Of a stretch of DNA of 64,000 bases, positions 36,016 through 49,800 are shown in pieces. The DNA lies in contig CM072887.1 of NCBI GenBank assembly GCA_037013685.1, forward strand, positions 42,645,154 to 42,709,153. The letters are read 5' to 3'. Each line of letters begins with the position of its first letter. Within the stretch, counting starts at the first letter, position 1. Position numbers and translations under genes: made by a program. This DNA comes from Acridotheres tristis (lineage: Eukaryota > Chordata > Aves > Passeriformes > Sturnidae). The notes under the pieces are model-generated. The model ran no database searches. It was not told the origin of the DNA and saw only the letters and a program-made list of their open reading frames with translations.

Positions 36016-36698
36016 CAGCCTGGGAATGGACCTGAGAGTCAGGAGAAATCCAGGCCTGAAAAAGAATTTCCAAGCTGTAATTCCCTAGTTCTCTAAATGT
36101 GTGTGTCTACAGGCTGTAGCTGCAGTCATCCATCCACTCAGCCACCAAAAGGACATTTTTGCTTCTGGACTTGACAGAGCCTCTATCTGTCTCTTGCTCC
36201 CCAGAAGTGGAGGACTGAAGGGTTTTTTCCTGCCTGTCATTTCTCTCCCTCCACTTCCACTGGACAGAGGGATTTTCCAGAACATTACAAAAAGAATGTG
36301 GAGTTTCTTTCTTCTCTCTGTGTTTTTGTTATGTTTATGGCTTCTCCAGCTTTCCTAGGGCAGAGTCCATTTAGGCATAGGCGTGGCCTAGGTGTTGCAC
36401 CACAGAACTCAAACCAAGAGCCATCTCCAATCCTTGTAGGCAAAAGCCAGCACAGAACTGGTGACTCAATAATGACCGAAAGCAGATTTCTTTTTTTTTT
36501 TTCATTAAAACTGTAGTTAAAGATTTCAGTCCAAATCTCTTTGGGCAATTACACAGAAGTTTCCTTCATTCAGTCTATCACCCAGGACCTCCAGGCACAT
36601 CCCAGCAGCCAATTTGTACTTTGTGACAATTAGCAAGCTGAAGTTTATTCTGTTAGAGATGCAGCCTGCCACCAGAGGTACACTGTGCCTCTCCAAAA
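36016..36698. other. intergenic, no recognised feature
   Basis: Between the probable LTR and the short tandem duplication. Overlapping open frames on both strands near 36085-36548 have no recognisable similarity. Confidence 0.5.
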
Positions 36699-36762
36699 TC
36701 TGTTTAACAGTGACACAAATGTTGTGTTCATCTGTTTAACAGTGACACAAACGTTGTGTTGA
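36699..36762. repeat. tandem duplication, 2 x 32 bp
   Basis: TCTGTTTAACAGTGACACAA occurs twice with a 32-base period, the units differing at very few positions. This is a recent local duplication. Confidence 0.85.
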
Positions 36763-36888
36763 TCTGCTATGCATCATTTGTCTTAAAATGCTTGACAGAT
36801 TAATATGTTTCATTACCCATGCTGTGGGGCAACTGTAGTGATTTAAGCTTCTTAAAGGTACATTTAAAAAAAAGGAAATAATACCAGG

Positions 36889-36983
36889 AATCACAGAATC
36901 ACAGGCTGGAAAAGAGCTCTGAAATTGAGTCCAACCTATGATCCAGCACCACTTTGTCAAGCAGACCATGGCACTAAATGCTG
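36889..36983 (-). mobile_element. CR1 LINE 3'-end fragment
   Basis: The plus strand starts AATCACAGAATCACAGGCTGG and continues to CCATGGCACTAA, the typical reverse complement of a CR1 3' end. It is about 95 bp and strongly truncated. Confidence 0.85.
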
Positions 36984-39900
36984 TCAGGAAGCAAGCAAGC
37001 AGGACAGCTGCACAGAAGCAAAATGGTGTAGGACTGAATATTTAGCTAGGAGTGTGTGATCTCATTTAGTCTCCCATGGATTATAGGTTCTCTCAGCTAC
37101 AGCTGCTGCATGGCTGTTCTCCAGCCCATGACTGCTGGGGCTTGCAGCAGAGGGCACCATCTCTGGGCCTCCAGAGCCAATTCCTGTAAGCATCAATTGT
37201 GTGTCTGGGAACGGGGAAATTTAAGAGATGGCTGAACTTTAATTAAACCTACTCCTCCAAGTGATTGGAACTTTGGGATGAGGTCTTTGTTTTGCATATT
37301 GCTTTATTAGACTGGGAGACTGGGTGCCTTGCATCAGCCAGCATCTTTCTATCCATGTTGGAAGGGCAGGAGCTCCCTCACTTAAGAAAACTCTGTGGTT
37401 CTTTGTGTGGTAACAACCTACAAGAAAGAGACCTTTGCTAAAAATTAATTTCTGCCTTTACTTACACAGAGCAAGTGGGAACATTTTTTCACCAGGAGCC
37501 AAGTGTGTTCAGTCTCAAGCACAACAAAACTGTGTTCTGAAAAACTCTAAAGTATAATCACTGTACCACTGTGATTATACTAATGCAGCTGCTACAGAGC
37601 TGCATATAATGCCAAATCATGTAAGGTATAACTGAACATTTCAAGCCCCTATGAAGTTCCTACAGCACTTCTAAACTCTCAAAACCATGCAGTTGCTCTT
37701 AAAATTTTCAACAGCTAGTATTCTGGAATTTGCAGTGTTTTGTTTTTTTGGTTGGTGGGTTTTGTTGTGGCTTTTTAAAATGAGCTATAGAATGGCTGCA
37801 GTTAGTTTAAGGTGAGTTAGCCTCCTGTGATTTCTCTACTCCTGTAATAGGAGAGAAGGAATCCCAAGTTTCTTGCTAGTACTTTGAAATGCCGTTAGTT
37901 TCCCTTTCAGACTTCAGGGAGCCATTGAAATCCTATCATCGGTTGTACAAAGCTGGTAGCAGAAGTCACCTAAGACTTGAGCACACAGTGAGCAGCATCT
38001 AGAAGGGTGTTATTCTTTCTATTTGTGTTGGTAAGCCTGAAAATGTGTCCTGAATTATTTTGCTTTTGTTGCTTATCATTCGTTTGCCACGATTTTTCCT
38101 TGATGCAAGACAGCAGAGCTTCTCCTGAGCCTTTCAAATTCAACTGTACAGAGAAAAAAGACTCGCCATGGGTTTGACCCAGAATTGAGGTACAGCTCAG
38201 AGCTCACCTGTTCTTTCAAGGTCTGTCTAGTGCTATGGTTTCAAAACAAGGAATCAAGGTAAAAAAACCTGTGGCTTCTTATGTAAATTCATTGAATTTC
38301 TCTAGATGTTTGGACAATGTTCTGACTTCTAAAATTTTGTATCAGAACCTAAATTATATAAGTGCTCAAAAAACTATTTTAATGACATTTGAGCAAAATT
38401 ATTTCTTCTTGTGGAAGTTTCCAAGATATTTTCTTTTTAGTCTCTTTTTGAAATGAAAGCACACTTTGAAGTCCATGGGTGTCCTCAGGGAGAAGGAAGC
38501 TCCTTTTCTATTGATTCTACAGAGAATGATCCTCTTGGAGCCTTGGATCCAGCTCTTTCTTGTCACTGATGCAGACATAAAAGCAAAATTTGTAGAGATA
38601 AATTCATTACTTTGGGCTCCTCTAATTCTTAAAGGAAATCTCCTCTCTCCGTTCCATCCCCTTTCCCAACCTTACTGAAATTAAAGCTCTTTGTAAGTAG
38701 AGTTTTTACCTGGCTGACCTTTTCCCTCTGGGCTGGAGAAGACAGGTTGTCTTTAGGCTGCAGTTCTGAACTCTGCTCCTTTGTTTCTGTCTGGAAAGCT
38801 CTTTGCAGGTTTGTAAATGACTAGTCATGAGCCAAAAGCACAAATATACTTGACCAAGATAGAGAGGGTCTTGAAAGTAATGTTGTGAGAAAAATGATTC
38901 ACTGCACTCCTAACACCCCTCATATCCCAAGTAATACTATGCCATCATGATTTCCCTTTCTTAACACCTTTTCAAGAGAATCCCTGGGCTAATCCTACAG
39001 AGATAATGAGCTGAATGATGGTAGTCATAGAAACTGTGCTTAAATATGTGTGTTTTGCACAAACTCCAGGGTATGGCTAATTACACAAGTGATGGAAATC
39101 TGTTTCAGCCCTGTATGAAGCACTGCTATTTCATTACCTTTAAGTAAGTCTGTTCTTTAGCTGGGCTTATTGGTAATGAAACTAAGGGGAAATTCTGAAT
39201 GCTGTGCTTGCTGTCTGTTGGCAAAGGGCCCCTTGAATAAAGCAAGGCTAGTTTCAAAGTTATACCAGGTTGTGCAGGCCTTAGCATATTTGAGTTTTGA
39301 GGCTTACCAGCAAGAATTCCTGAGAGCCCTCTGAGCACTTGTTCCTGTGCTCAAGAAGTTCATCACAACAGAAGTGGTTACCTTGAGGTTTCCCCTTCTG
39401 CAATTTGTGACAATTACTTCTTGTCCTTTTGTTCTGTACCTTGAGCAATTGAAATGAGTCATGCTTTGAGTAAGAGGCTGAACTGCAAGGTATCCAAAGG
39501 ACTAACATGTATTTTTCTGTGACTCTGTAAAAATGAGGCAAGGGACATGTTACTTCAGGCCATGCAACAAACCTCTGTTCAAGTCAGGAACATGTATCCC
39601 CTAATTTCAAACTATTGTTGCCCTGAGTAACCTGTATAGCTCTTCTGGCAGAACAATATTTCCCTGATGAACCTTAAGAACATTCATGATCTAAAAATAA
39701 ACAACTTTTTGTTCTCACTTGTAAAAAGCCATAAGGGCATAGGGAAGAATATTTAAACCTTAATACTTCCAGAGTATCCTAAAGATGCTTGTAAGCCATG
39801 TGGCTTTTGTTGTGGAACTGTGTCTGTGGGGTGCCCACTGTGTTCTAAGAGGGGTTTTCTTCTCTCCAAAGATTTTTCTTCAGAAAGAGTAATGGTTAAG

Positions 39901-42900
39901 GTGTATCTGCATTCCTGGAAGTTTTCTTTCAAAAGAGAAATAGTAAATATATTCAAATGTCAATATTTTCTGTCGTGATCCATACCTTGGTTATCTCTAA
40001 TGTTACCATGGAAACATTTATCAGCAGGTAGAAGTCCTTTTTTTTTTTTTTCTGTGGTTCATGATGTAGCTGTTATTTCAACTGTTTCTGCTGAATTTTA
40101 GTCTAAATGGATTCTTCTTGCTGTCAATGCAAATGTTACAAAGTGTTAGAGGGGACGTAGGGTTATTTTTTGCTGTATTAAGATATTTCACTAAATATAG
40201 CTCCATGAATCTGGCTTAGTAATTACAGATATTATTAAAATTTGTTAAGATATCTGGTAATAAAACTGCAACAACTCCAAGACTTGGAGGAATGGAGAGG
40301 AACCTAAAAAACCCACCTATATTGAGTTAATTAACAAACTCATACTATCACATTCCTGCAGATGTTTCTCATTCGCTGATTTTCCCTTCCTCTAAGTATA
40401 AAATGTGTATGTTTACACTGCCCAACCCCTTTTAGCTGGTATAATAATTCTTACCCTACCATCTGTGCTGTGCTGATCAGGCCTGAGAAATGTAAAACAG
40501 GTTTGCTTTTTCCAACTTGGCAGGGCCCTTGGCTGCGCTACCTTAAAATAAAACAAAAACAAATCAGCAGTTCTACAGATTAAACGGAACTAAAAGAAGA
40601 AATAAATTACTTAATGGCTACAGCTCTGTGCTCAGGCTGCAGTCCTTGGAGCATTTTCTTGCCTCTAGCAAAGGTCTTAGTCCTGGAAAGAGAGGGACAC
40701 CAGGCACAGGAGTAAGGCTGTTGGCAAGGGAGGTGGTGGCAAATCTGGCTCTCATCTCTTGTGCAAGACCAGGAACAGGCCAGGGACCCCTCTGTGCCTC
40801 AACACACCCTCCCCAACTCTGCAGATGCCAGCACACTTGTTTTGCTGCAGGGCTTTGAGCTTGCTGCTGTATTTATAACTAACAGCTTGGTGAAGGCGCC
40901 CATTGCATCTTCAGCCACATCCTCCTGAGAGCACTTTTGCACCTGATTAGCTCTTTAGTTAAGAATATCCATTCCTTAAAATCTTTGAACAGTTGAAGCT
41001 TGCAAGAATGCTAAATTTCTCCCCTGGGCCACCCTACTAGCAACTGGAAGGCACTGAAACACCTGCACACAGGAAGGATATGTTCTGCAGAGAGGATAAA
41101 ATTTGGGCTGAGACACAGGCAGGTAATCTGGATGAAATCACAGAGTATGAACAGCTGGAAGTTATTCAAGATCTTTTTTTATTGCTTCATCTTGACAGAA
41201 ATTGTTTAGGTTAAAGCCTTCTGTGGATCTAAGCACTATAAGGTGACCTGGACCTTTCTCCTCATGGTTTTACTGTAGGGTAAATGCTAAAGAAATGGCA
41301 GGTATAAGCTGTGAAGCTGAAAAAGCTAGATACAGCTGCACAGTTCCTAAAGCAAACCTTACTCTTGGTGTCAAGACAGAGAGCAAGGCTTGAGGTTTTA
41401 CTGTTTTTCTTTTCCTCCTTTTTTTTTTTTACATCCCTAACGAATTACTTCAATAGAGTTGAATCCTGAAAAGGACAGAGAAAGGAAGTAGGATGTTGCT
41501 GTTAGTTGGGGTGGTGTGGTGGTTGTGGTGTTTGTGGGTTTTTAATTTTTCTATTGCTTGAAAGGTGATATGTGTGTGTTTCCAGTTATCCAAATTTACT
41601 GGGATGTGCTGAAATGTCCCCATGGCACCTATGAAATTCTAATGCTGAGTTATTTTAATTATGTTTCTAAGCATCAAAATGATTACGAAAATATGAGTTA
41701 GGGGGAACAGATTTAAATCTGCTTTTCACAGGGAATAACCCTTCATTATTGAACAAACTCCCTCAGGATCAACTTGGTAAAACAGAGATAAGTTACATGG
41801 GGAGAGCTATAATGGAAAAATAACTTTCTAATAGACCTCACTGACAGCTGAGCTCTCCTTGAGAGAGCCTGTTTCCTCTGAAAGGGCAGGGAATGGGGGG
41901 AGAAACCCACAGTGCTCCTGTGCTGATTGTGGGCACTGACTCTCATCTCTTCCACAGAGTTTTGGTCTACAAGAGCTGTTTAGATTTGCCCAAACATGGC
42001 TGTAAAATAAACTTGTTTTCTCAGTTGATGACAGCAGTCTCATTTGCCACACCCAGCTCTGCTGGTGACAATGGTCCTTCTCCAAACACTTCAGTTTCAG
42101 TCAGACAAAGAGTGAGCAGCTCTGAGGCCGTGGAGAGGCATCCTCTGGAGCTACCTGTATGTGTGCTTTGCTCCAGGTGTTGGCCATGCTTCATGTCTCT
42201 GCCTGTCCTTTGCTGCTAGAGGTTACTGACTGCTTTGCTTTCCTGCATTGGCTGATAAGGTGCAATTCCATCTGGCAAAATCACCTGGGTTAATCTCGGC
42301 TCCCCTGAGGTGCTTAGATGCCTTGGATGCACAACTGTCTCATATGGCATTTGCTATCCATCAGCGAGCTCCCCGCCTTCCACCCAACCTGCTGCTGAGC
42401 AGCCATAGAGCCACCTGTGCTGTAGTTATCAGCAGTTTCAGCAAGGGCACAATCTCTGAAGACCTCAGGTGGGATTTTAAAACCATCCCACTCCACCCAC
42501 CAGGTTATCTCACCGGTGTCTCTAGAGGAAATGAAAACAAAAGGTGGTCAGCCAAACCCCTAGCTTCTCTTGGGAGATTTACAGGAAGGGTTATGTCCGA
42601 ACAACCATGATCACCAGGATGAGATTCTGCTGCTCTAGCCCCCCTGCAAGTGGATGCCATAATCCCACGCCTACCAGTGATCTGCCTTTTCTCTGACTGC
42701 ACAAAACAACTTCTGACCAACACTCAAACTCCTTTCTCTGCTCATTAGAGGAATCAAAGCTCGGTTTAGGCTCTTTGCTGTACACTGAAGGAAAAGATCA
42801 AAATAATGGTGCTGCCTTATCTGCTTGAAAGCACAGTGTGCAGTTCACATCCTTTGAAAAACAATATTAGTGATCTGGTTCCATCGATGAAGGTCATGAG

Positions 42901-43010
42901 AGGAGTTCGGGTACAAAACTTAATTCTTTGTATCCTCATCATCTCTTCTTAAATGTACTGATAAGAAATACAAGGTTGTGGAAAGGAACAAAAGAGAGAC
43001 AGAATTTTTG
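36984..43010. other. intergenic, no recognised gene
   Basis: Six kilobases of AT-rich sequence. The only structure noticed is the hairpin at 37551-37581. Short open frames do not match known families. Confidence 0.55.
37551..37581. repeat. perfect 11-bp inverted repeat
   Basis: AGTATAATCAC (37551-37561) and GTGATTATACT (37571-37581) are exact complements around a 9-nt loop. It could be a short hairpin or the remains of a palindromic transposon end. Confidence 0.75.
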
Positions 43011-43090
43011 AAGTCTCTCTGGCAACTTTTATTTGATGCACAGCTGACAAGTGAAGTAATTTTTGATCTGCACTTCATCAGATATGTTAC
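43011..43090 (-). mobile_element. possible old amniote interspersed repeat
   Basis: The minus strand shows ATCTGATGAAGTG, then about 30 nt, then CATCAAATAAAAGTTG and a GAGAGACTT-like end. This order (TCTGATGAAGTG, then TCAAATAAA, then GT-AGTCTC) resembles a repeat I remember from turtle and bird genomes. I cannot name the family with certainty. Confidence 0.3.
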
Positions 43091-46000
43091 AGGAAACCTA
43101 GTAATTTATACCTTGCCTCTTTAAGGAAACGTTTCCCAGTGTTGAAAGGAAGAGCACATTTTCCACCCAACCTTTCATCATCCTATATGTGACAACCTAG
43201 CACTGGAATAATCCTCAATTACAATATACAGAGCTTTTTTTAAATTAAACTCACTGGTTGGAAGGGTGATTCTGGTTGGGATTTTTTATTATTTTTAGTC
43301 AGTTTGAGAGGTAAAACACTAAACCCCAGTTTACTTACTTTTTCTTTTAAAAAACCCAAACCATACAGGATATTGGACTGGAAGAATTCACTTTAATGGT
43401 GGTCTTCTTCCTTTGAAAAGTTAATAATGTATATTATCTGGAATATAATATAATATCACCTGCTGTTAATACTGACTTGTCTGATGATGTAGCAGTAATC
43501 TCATGATTTCCTAGACACTCATGAAGTGCCCATTGTGCAAGACATTCTATACTGGGGATTAATCTAAACAGTAGGCAGAGCTCAGAGGCAATTCAGAAAA
43601 CCAAATCATGGGCCTTGAACTGACTTTTGCTGTTGTTTTTTTTCCCTGTGTAGCCATGGAATATCTATGATTGCAGTATGTTTGTGAAGAAAATAGGCTA
43701 GCTGTAAGTAGCACTGTCTATATCATCAAAAAGAAAAACAACTTCCTTTTCTCACAGTTTGGCAAGCGGGGCTGACCTCTGCATCCAGAAATAGGACGTA
43801 CCCAAAGTCTGAGATGGAACACCAAGGTGTTTGAACCCTTTGCAGCTTGGCTTGATTGCAAAGTTTACACAGGGCCGTTGGTCTTTGGTATATTTAATGA
43901 GCTTTTGAAAATCAGACTGTATAAGAGCAGCCTGGAAAGGTTAGGCAGCTGACATTTTGGGAGCCAGCAAATAACACAAATTGATAATGTCAAGAAGCTG
44001 GTGCAAACAGTCTTTTGAGAGCTACAGGTGGGTCCCAGATAATGCTGAAGGAACTGGCACCTTCAATTTAAAAATTATGTTTTGGGAAGAAGTATTATTT
44101 CCTGTTTGCCTGTGAGACTCACCTGAAATGTCAGACAGGAATGGTGATATTTCACATGACATTTTTCTTCCTAGATCTTTTCAAGGGTTGTAGAGATCTT
44201 CTCCGAGGACAACCTATATTCCCTTCCTGTGTTTGTGAGCAGGAGATGCTTGCAGTATACTGACTGGATCTTTGGACTCCTAACCTACCCTCCAACGTCT
44301 GTGCTGATCCTGTGCTGATCTTTGCTCACACTGTGAAATGAACAGGGAGCTGTGGCATCTGAAATATTCTACCTCACTGAACATTTGCGCTGCACTGCAG
44401 AGCAGCCAGCTCATACAATTAAACATAGTCAACACCAGTACATCAAGCTGGCTCAAAAAGATAGCTTTGATAAGAATCCAGTGCTATCAAAGTCAGACAG
44501 ACATCACTTCCTTAAGCTATACCATACCGTTCTGTAATGTCATTTTGGTCTTGGAAAGTAGTAGCTGAAAACTTGCAGCCTTTGACATAACTGAATTCAA
44601 AGATTTGCCAATAATTCTGTCAGTGAGAAGTGAATTCCTGTCTGCCCATCCAAATATATTTCCTAGAAGCTGCTAGAGACAGGTTGGGGCAGGAGACTTA
44701 GTCGAGCAATATTAAGTGATGGATGGAAGATATGTAAAAAAAAAAAGTGGTCTCGCTGTAGTGAGTCAGATTCACGCCCCTTGGAGCCAGACAAGAGTAC
44801 TTCTGAATGCCTATAGCATGGAGGCAATTCTGCTGCACCTCATGGGGCACCCACTGAGGGCTGCTTGTGATTACAGACCTTCAAAGACTTTCAGGCATTG
44901 GGTTCTTATGGCAAATGTCATATGAGCCCTCATACTTTCAGACCCCAGGGCTGCTGATTTTTCTCAAAGCTGCAGTTGACATGGCCTATCTGACCAGTAC
45001 ATTACCTTGATTCTGGGCTTAAAGTTGCTGTTGAGTTTTAAAGGTTATGACTCAGTAACTGAAGCCACCGGTTTTTGTAAGTGACTTAAGGTGCAGATGA
45101 TGGAGATTATTTTTATGTTTGTCAGTGCTTGTAATTGCAAATTTTGGCAGTTACTGTATTCAAATGGCTGTGGCCAAATGCACTTCCACAACAGAGGCAA
45201 GTTTCTGGGCTTGCACTTTTAAACCACCTTGACTGTTAAGCTCACTGGATCATAAAGACTGCATGCATATGTGAATGCCAGAAATGTGAACATCTCACCT
45301 TTTTGTATCAAAGAAAAAAAATTATCTTTATATCTTCATAGACTACATTATCTCTGATAGCTGCATACCTATAAAACTACCATGTGACTGCTGTTATGTG
45401 CTGCTGGGGTGTCAATAAATTCGATTTTCTCCAGGCATTCTGTGGGAGATCATCCTGGATTCGTGAAAAAAACAAGTTTTGATTATGAACTTATAAAAGG
45501 AGTTAAATTTCTGCTTGTGCCGTGACATTGCAAAAAAAATTAGTTTTGATTTTAGATGGCTGCAATAATTTTGTTTACTAGGCATTATAGACTTGTGACT
45601 ATTTGAATATCATTTAAAAATACAATGGAAAGACTTAAAGCTCTTCAAGAGTTGTTTAAATCAGATTCATTAATTCCCTTCTCTGACAGAGAACAGCAAT
45701 CTCTTGTCTATCTGACATTTGTTCCCCATGGTGTTTGTTATAGCTGGTGCAGGGAAGGAAAGATGAGCTGCAAAACCCCAGACATACCAGGCAATGCAAA
45801 GTCTGTCCTTGACACTTGCAGATCCACGCATTAGTGTAGGATCTTTGTAAATTTTGTGTTTGTTAGCTTCTCTGGTAAGTATCTCCCTGATTCGACCAGT
45901 GATGTGTGAAACCCAAATTAGATCTCTTCACAGCAAGCAGGCAGGCTAAGCAGGAAGCTCCACATCAGGAGTTCCTTGGCTTGTGCTAATGGCCCCATAA

Positions 46001-46642
46001 GTTATTAAATAACGTGACAGAAGGACTTTTTCCCAGGCTTTTCCTTTCTGGGTCTGTACTCAGTCCCTTCCACCTGAGCCATACTGATACATCACCTTAA
46101 TGGTGATTTTGAAAACATTTTTCCCTGGCACAACCAGTTTTTAGGAATACAGACAAGGTATACCAAGGTATATATTCTATGATTTATTTTTTATTTGCTG
46201 AATTTCAAAAACATTTTTCCAGTGAAAGGAGAGTCTGTCGTGTAAGAATTATATTACTGCTTTTTAAAGGAAAAAAACCTCCTTGCTCCCAGATCATACA
46301 AGGAAACACTTTGATGCTCTTGTAAACAACCTCTCTTTGCTTATTTTAGGCAAGACATGGTGGTGACTCACCTTGCACATTGGCTGAAATATGGAATAGT
46401 AATGAGTTAAATAGATTGTCAAGCAAAATAATGTAGCTTTTCTGACAAGACAAAGGGATTTTTTTGTTTGCTTGTTTATTTTTGCTATCCTAAGTGCCTG
46501 GAATACTCAGAAACTGTGTCTTTGCATCATCTTTATCTGCTCTGGGGTTGAAGACAGGTTACTGAATAACACAATGATGCTCTGCAATTCCTTAGGAAAG
46601 GCAACTGCACCAGCTTCTCCTGAAGGTCATCTTGTTTGCTTC
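43091..46642. other. intergenic, no recognised gene
   Basis: AT-rich, with no exon, RNA gene or clear repeat recognised. Confidence 0.55.
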
Positions 46643-46870
46643 TGTCCTAGTTTCAGCCAGGACAGGGTTAATATTTTACAGTAGCTGGGAAGGGGGTGTG
46701 GCCAGACAGACCTAAATATTATTTGATCTCACATCACTTGCAAGGGGCAGGAGTCAGGACCTCACACTCCTGTTTTCCTGCATGGGAAAGCATGGTGTGG
46801 TGGGGGAGAGCTGGTCAGTATTTTGTTGTGATCTTTTACCTTCTGGTTGGCTTTGGTGAAAATTAGTTCT
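46643..46870 (+). mobile_element. degraded ERVL-type LTR fragment
   Basis: Starts TGTCCTAGTTTCAGCCAGGA and continues AGGGTTAAT...AGTAGCTGG, then a GGCCAGACAGACCT part. This is the characteristic start of a widespread avian ERVL LTR (TGTCCTGGTTTCAGC...). Similarity fades after about 46800, and the U5 end is not recognisable. Confidence 0.6.
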
Positions 46871-49800
46871 GCTCTATCAAGTAACGTTTTTAGTCAGGAT
46901 GATGGAATACCAGATGTGCTCAAGCACCTTTTTTAATAAAATGTTATGGCAGGACTTTTCTTATTTAATGTGAGAAAATGAAAAATCACGCTCTTTTACA
47001 GTCACCCTTTATACAAAGTACGCACACACACCCCATATAAGACGTTTGTGACTCTTTTGTGACAAAAAAAATTGCAAGAGCTTGAGAAAAAAAGTTGTAA
47101 ACGTAGAAGCAAACATTTGAAAGTCCGTTGCTGACTTTGACAAGAGTAAGTTGGGACATTGGACTTCTAAGGTTTCAGTGCAGCTCTTTTTAGGTTTCCC
47201 AGATTCCATCTACCCTTACCTGCCTCGCAGAAGAAGCACATGTCACAAACATGAAAGACAGAATTTTGATTCAAACAGTCACAATGTCTATTTCAGCATC
47301 AAGCTGAAAAAACCCCAACTTTTAGTTCTACAGTCCTGGTATTTGGTAACCTGCCACATTCACGCTATGCAATGCAAGCCACTGCTCTGCATTCTAAGGG
47401 TTTAAGAGAGCCCTCAGCTGAGAAATGGTTCTGCTCTTGTCAGTGCTCAGAGAAGACACACCTGCCTCCAGAGTCAAGGGTGCCGAAGTGCTCCTGGTAG
47501 TGGATCAGGGTCAGCAGAGCTGTACTGGGAGCACTTCAAAGAGAAGCATCACAGGACACTTGACACTGACAGATGCCTCTGTATCCTGACCTTCAGGTCA
47601 AAAATGATTGTGTCTCTTGGTTTATATTATCTGGGTCAGATTTGGGATGGCAGTAAGATGGGACTAAGGCCAATGCCCATTTCTCTACAGCATCATTGAC
47701 AGCACAAAATTGGACTCCTGTCTATGCAGGCTTCATAGTAAATCCACTGTAATTTATTCTTAATGTGAGGTGCCTGGTGAGGTCAGTGAGGGGCAAAGAC
47801 AGCTCTCTTTCCCACCCTGACCTCGTGACTCTGTCAGAAAGGATGTTTGTAGGGGGATAAACTGAGATAGTCTGCTATCCATCAGTAATCCCTCACTGTT
47901 TGGTACTACAATAAATGGCAGAGTGGGACTCAGTCCTGCTGACCTACCTTGCTCTCATCTGGCTCACCATCTTCCTGGTAGCTCCCTTCCTCCTTCCAAC
48001 CTATCTTCCTCTCTTTAGAACTCCTTAACAAGACCCTTTCAAAACCTTGCCCAAACCTCTCTCAACTCAAAAACATCCTTTTTCTTTAATGGCAGAGCAT
48101 CACTAAACCTGTCTTTTCACAGCTCGGAACGGTCTAGGTTTAGCATTTCCTTACTTTTTAAAAATTTTTGGAGAGGAGGAAATAATTTCATTTAGAGGAT
48201 ATCTGTTGCTGAGCGAGGGTGGAGGAAATGCAAAAATTGTGCAAAATTCTTGGAGTTGCAGGAACTGGTGAAGGATTGTTCTGTGTTATATTCACTGTAA
48301 CTTCATTACGTTAAATAGTTTTATGACCTAGGTCCATAAATACCTCAATTCATGGAGGAATCAAGAAAATATGAATGTGTATTTAGTATGAAGAAGCTAA
48401 AATAACTAACTGTTAAGCATGGATAGACAGTACCATGAATTTCAGAGAAGCAAATATTTCTTGGTGAGCTGCTGTATTTCTCTGTAGTGGTTGTCACTCT
48501 GGGTTGCTAAGGAACTTTGCTTTTCTACATTTCTGCCTTTAACATTTGCTTTTATCCTCACACTTCATGTGGAGCATTTTCCTCCTGTATTGATGCTGAC
48601 CTTTTTCTTCTCCCTCATTAGCAGAAGCAACAGTTATGCTGCATTTATCCTCTCTGAGTCTGTTGCTTCAATGCTTGGAAACTAAAATACAGAAAACCTT
48701 TAGTCCTGCTGACACTTAATGATATGGTCATTATGCACAATAATACAGTGGAGAAAAGTGGTTTCAAAGGGAAGGGAGCTCTGCTTTTGTTATTAGCAGT
48801 TATAATGTGGGCACATGAAAGAAATGACTGAGGACAGATAAAACAATGTAATCAAAAGAAATCAATCTCCAAAGGAGATGTCAAGGGGCCTGCTGCCCTG
48901 CTTTGACATGCCTTTAGCTTTACCTGTATAATCCCTGACAGATGTCCATTCTTTTTAAACAGAAATGGTGGTGTTTTGTAAGGAGAAATTCAACTAAATT
49001 CCTTTTTTTCCATGTGGACATAGAGTATAATCTGTTGATTGCTGTCTCTCTTGATAAAATCCCTTTTTATGTTTGGAGACTGTTGTTCTGTTCCCCTCTT
49101 CTTTTCCTCTGGACATTAAACAAATTCAGCTCTTTCATCTTTTCCTTAAAAGTAATGTTTCTGATTCTTTGATCATTAATGTTGGTCCAATCTGGACTGT
49201 GATTTTTTCCCACATTTTTTTAAGTGCGATTTCTCCAAGAGTAGACATGTTATTGATTATGACCTTCCAGTGTTGAGCAGAGGAATAATTACCTCCCTCA
49301 TTTTGTAAATTACGTTTTCTTCTCATGTACCTAAAGCAAATCTGACACTGCAGACCTGAGGAGCCCTCCCCTTCCATCTGAGCACAGTTCATCCCCTTTC
49401 TTTCCCACTCCGTGGTGTGCTATTCTGCACTTCTCGAAATCGGTTCCAGTTTGTTGCCCTGAGACTGAGCGTAATGAATGGGGGAAACACTCTGAATTTT
49501 AACCCTGCTCCAAAGCAGGATTAAGTTTTGGGTTGGATTCTTTGGAAGGTGGTTTCCTAGTCCATCACTCGAGTCAGTAGCATATAGTAGCTCCAACAGA
49601 TCCAAACTTGGCCTTTCTCCTGTCACAATTTAGGTGACTAGTGTGTAATTTTGCAGGAGCTTCTATTTTTCCATTTCTTTGTTGTATCTTGATGAGAAGA
49701 TCAAGCATCATAGCCATTGCTGTAGGACCTTTCCCATCTTCCAAAGTTCTTCAAGACTGTTCAGTTTGTTAGCTGTCTTCACTCCTGGATGAATGCCATC

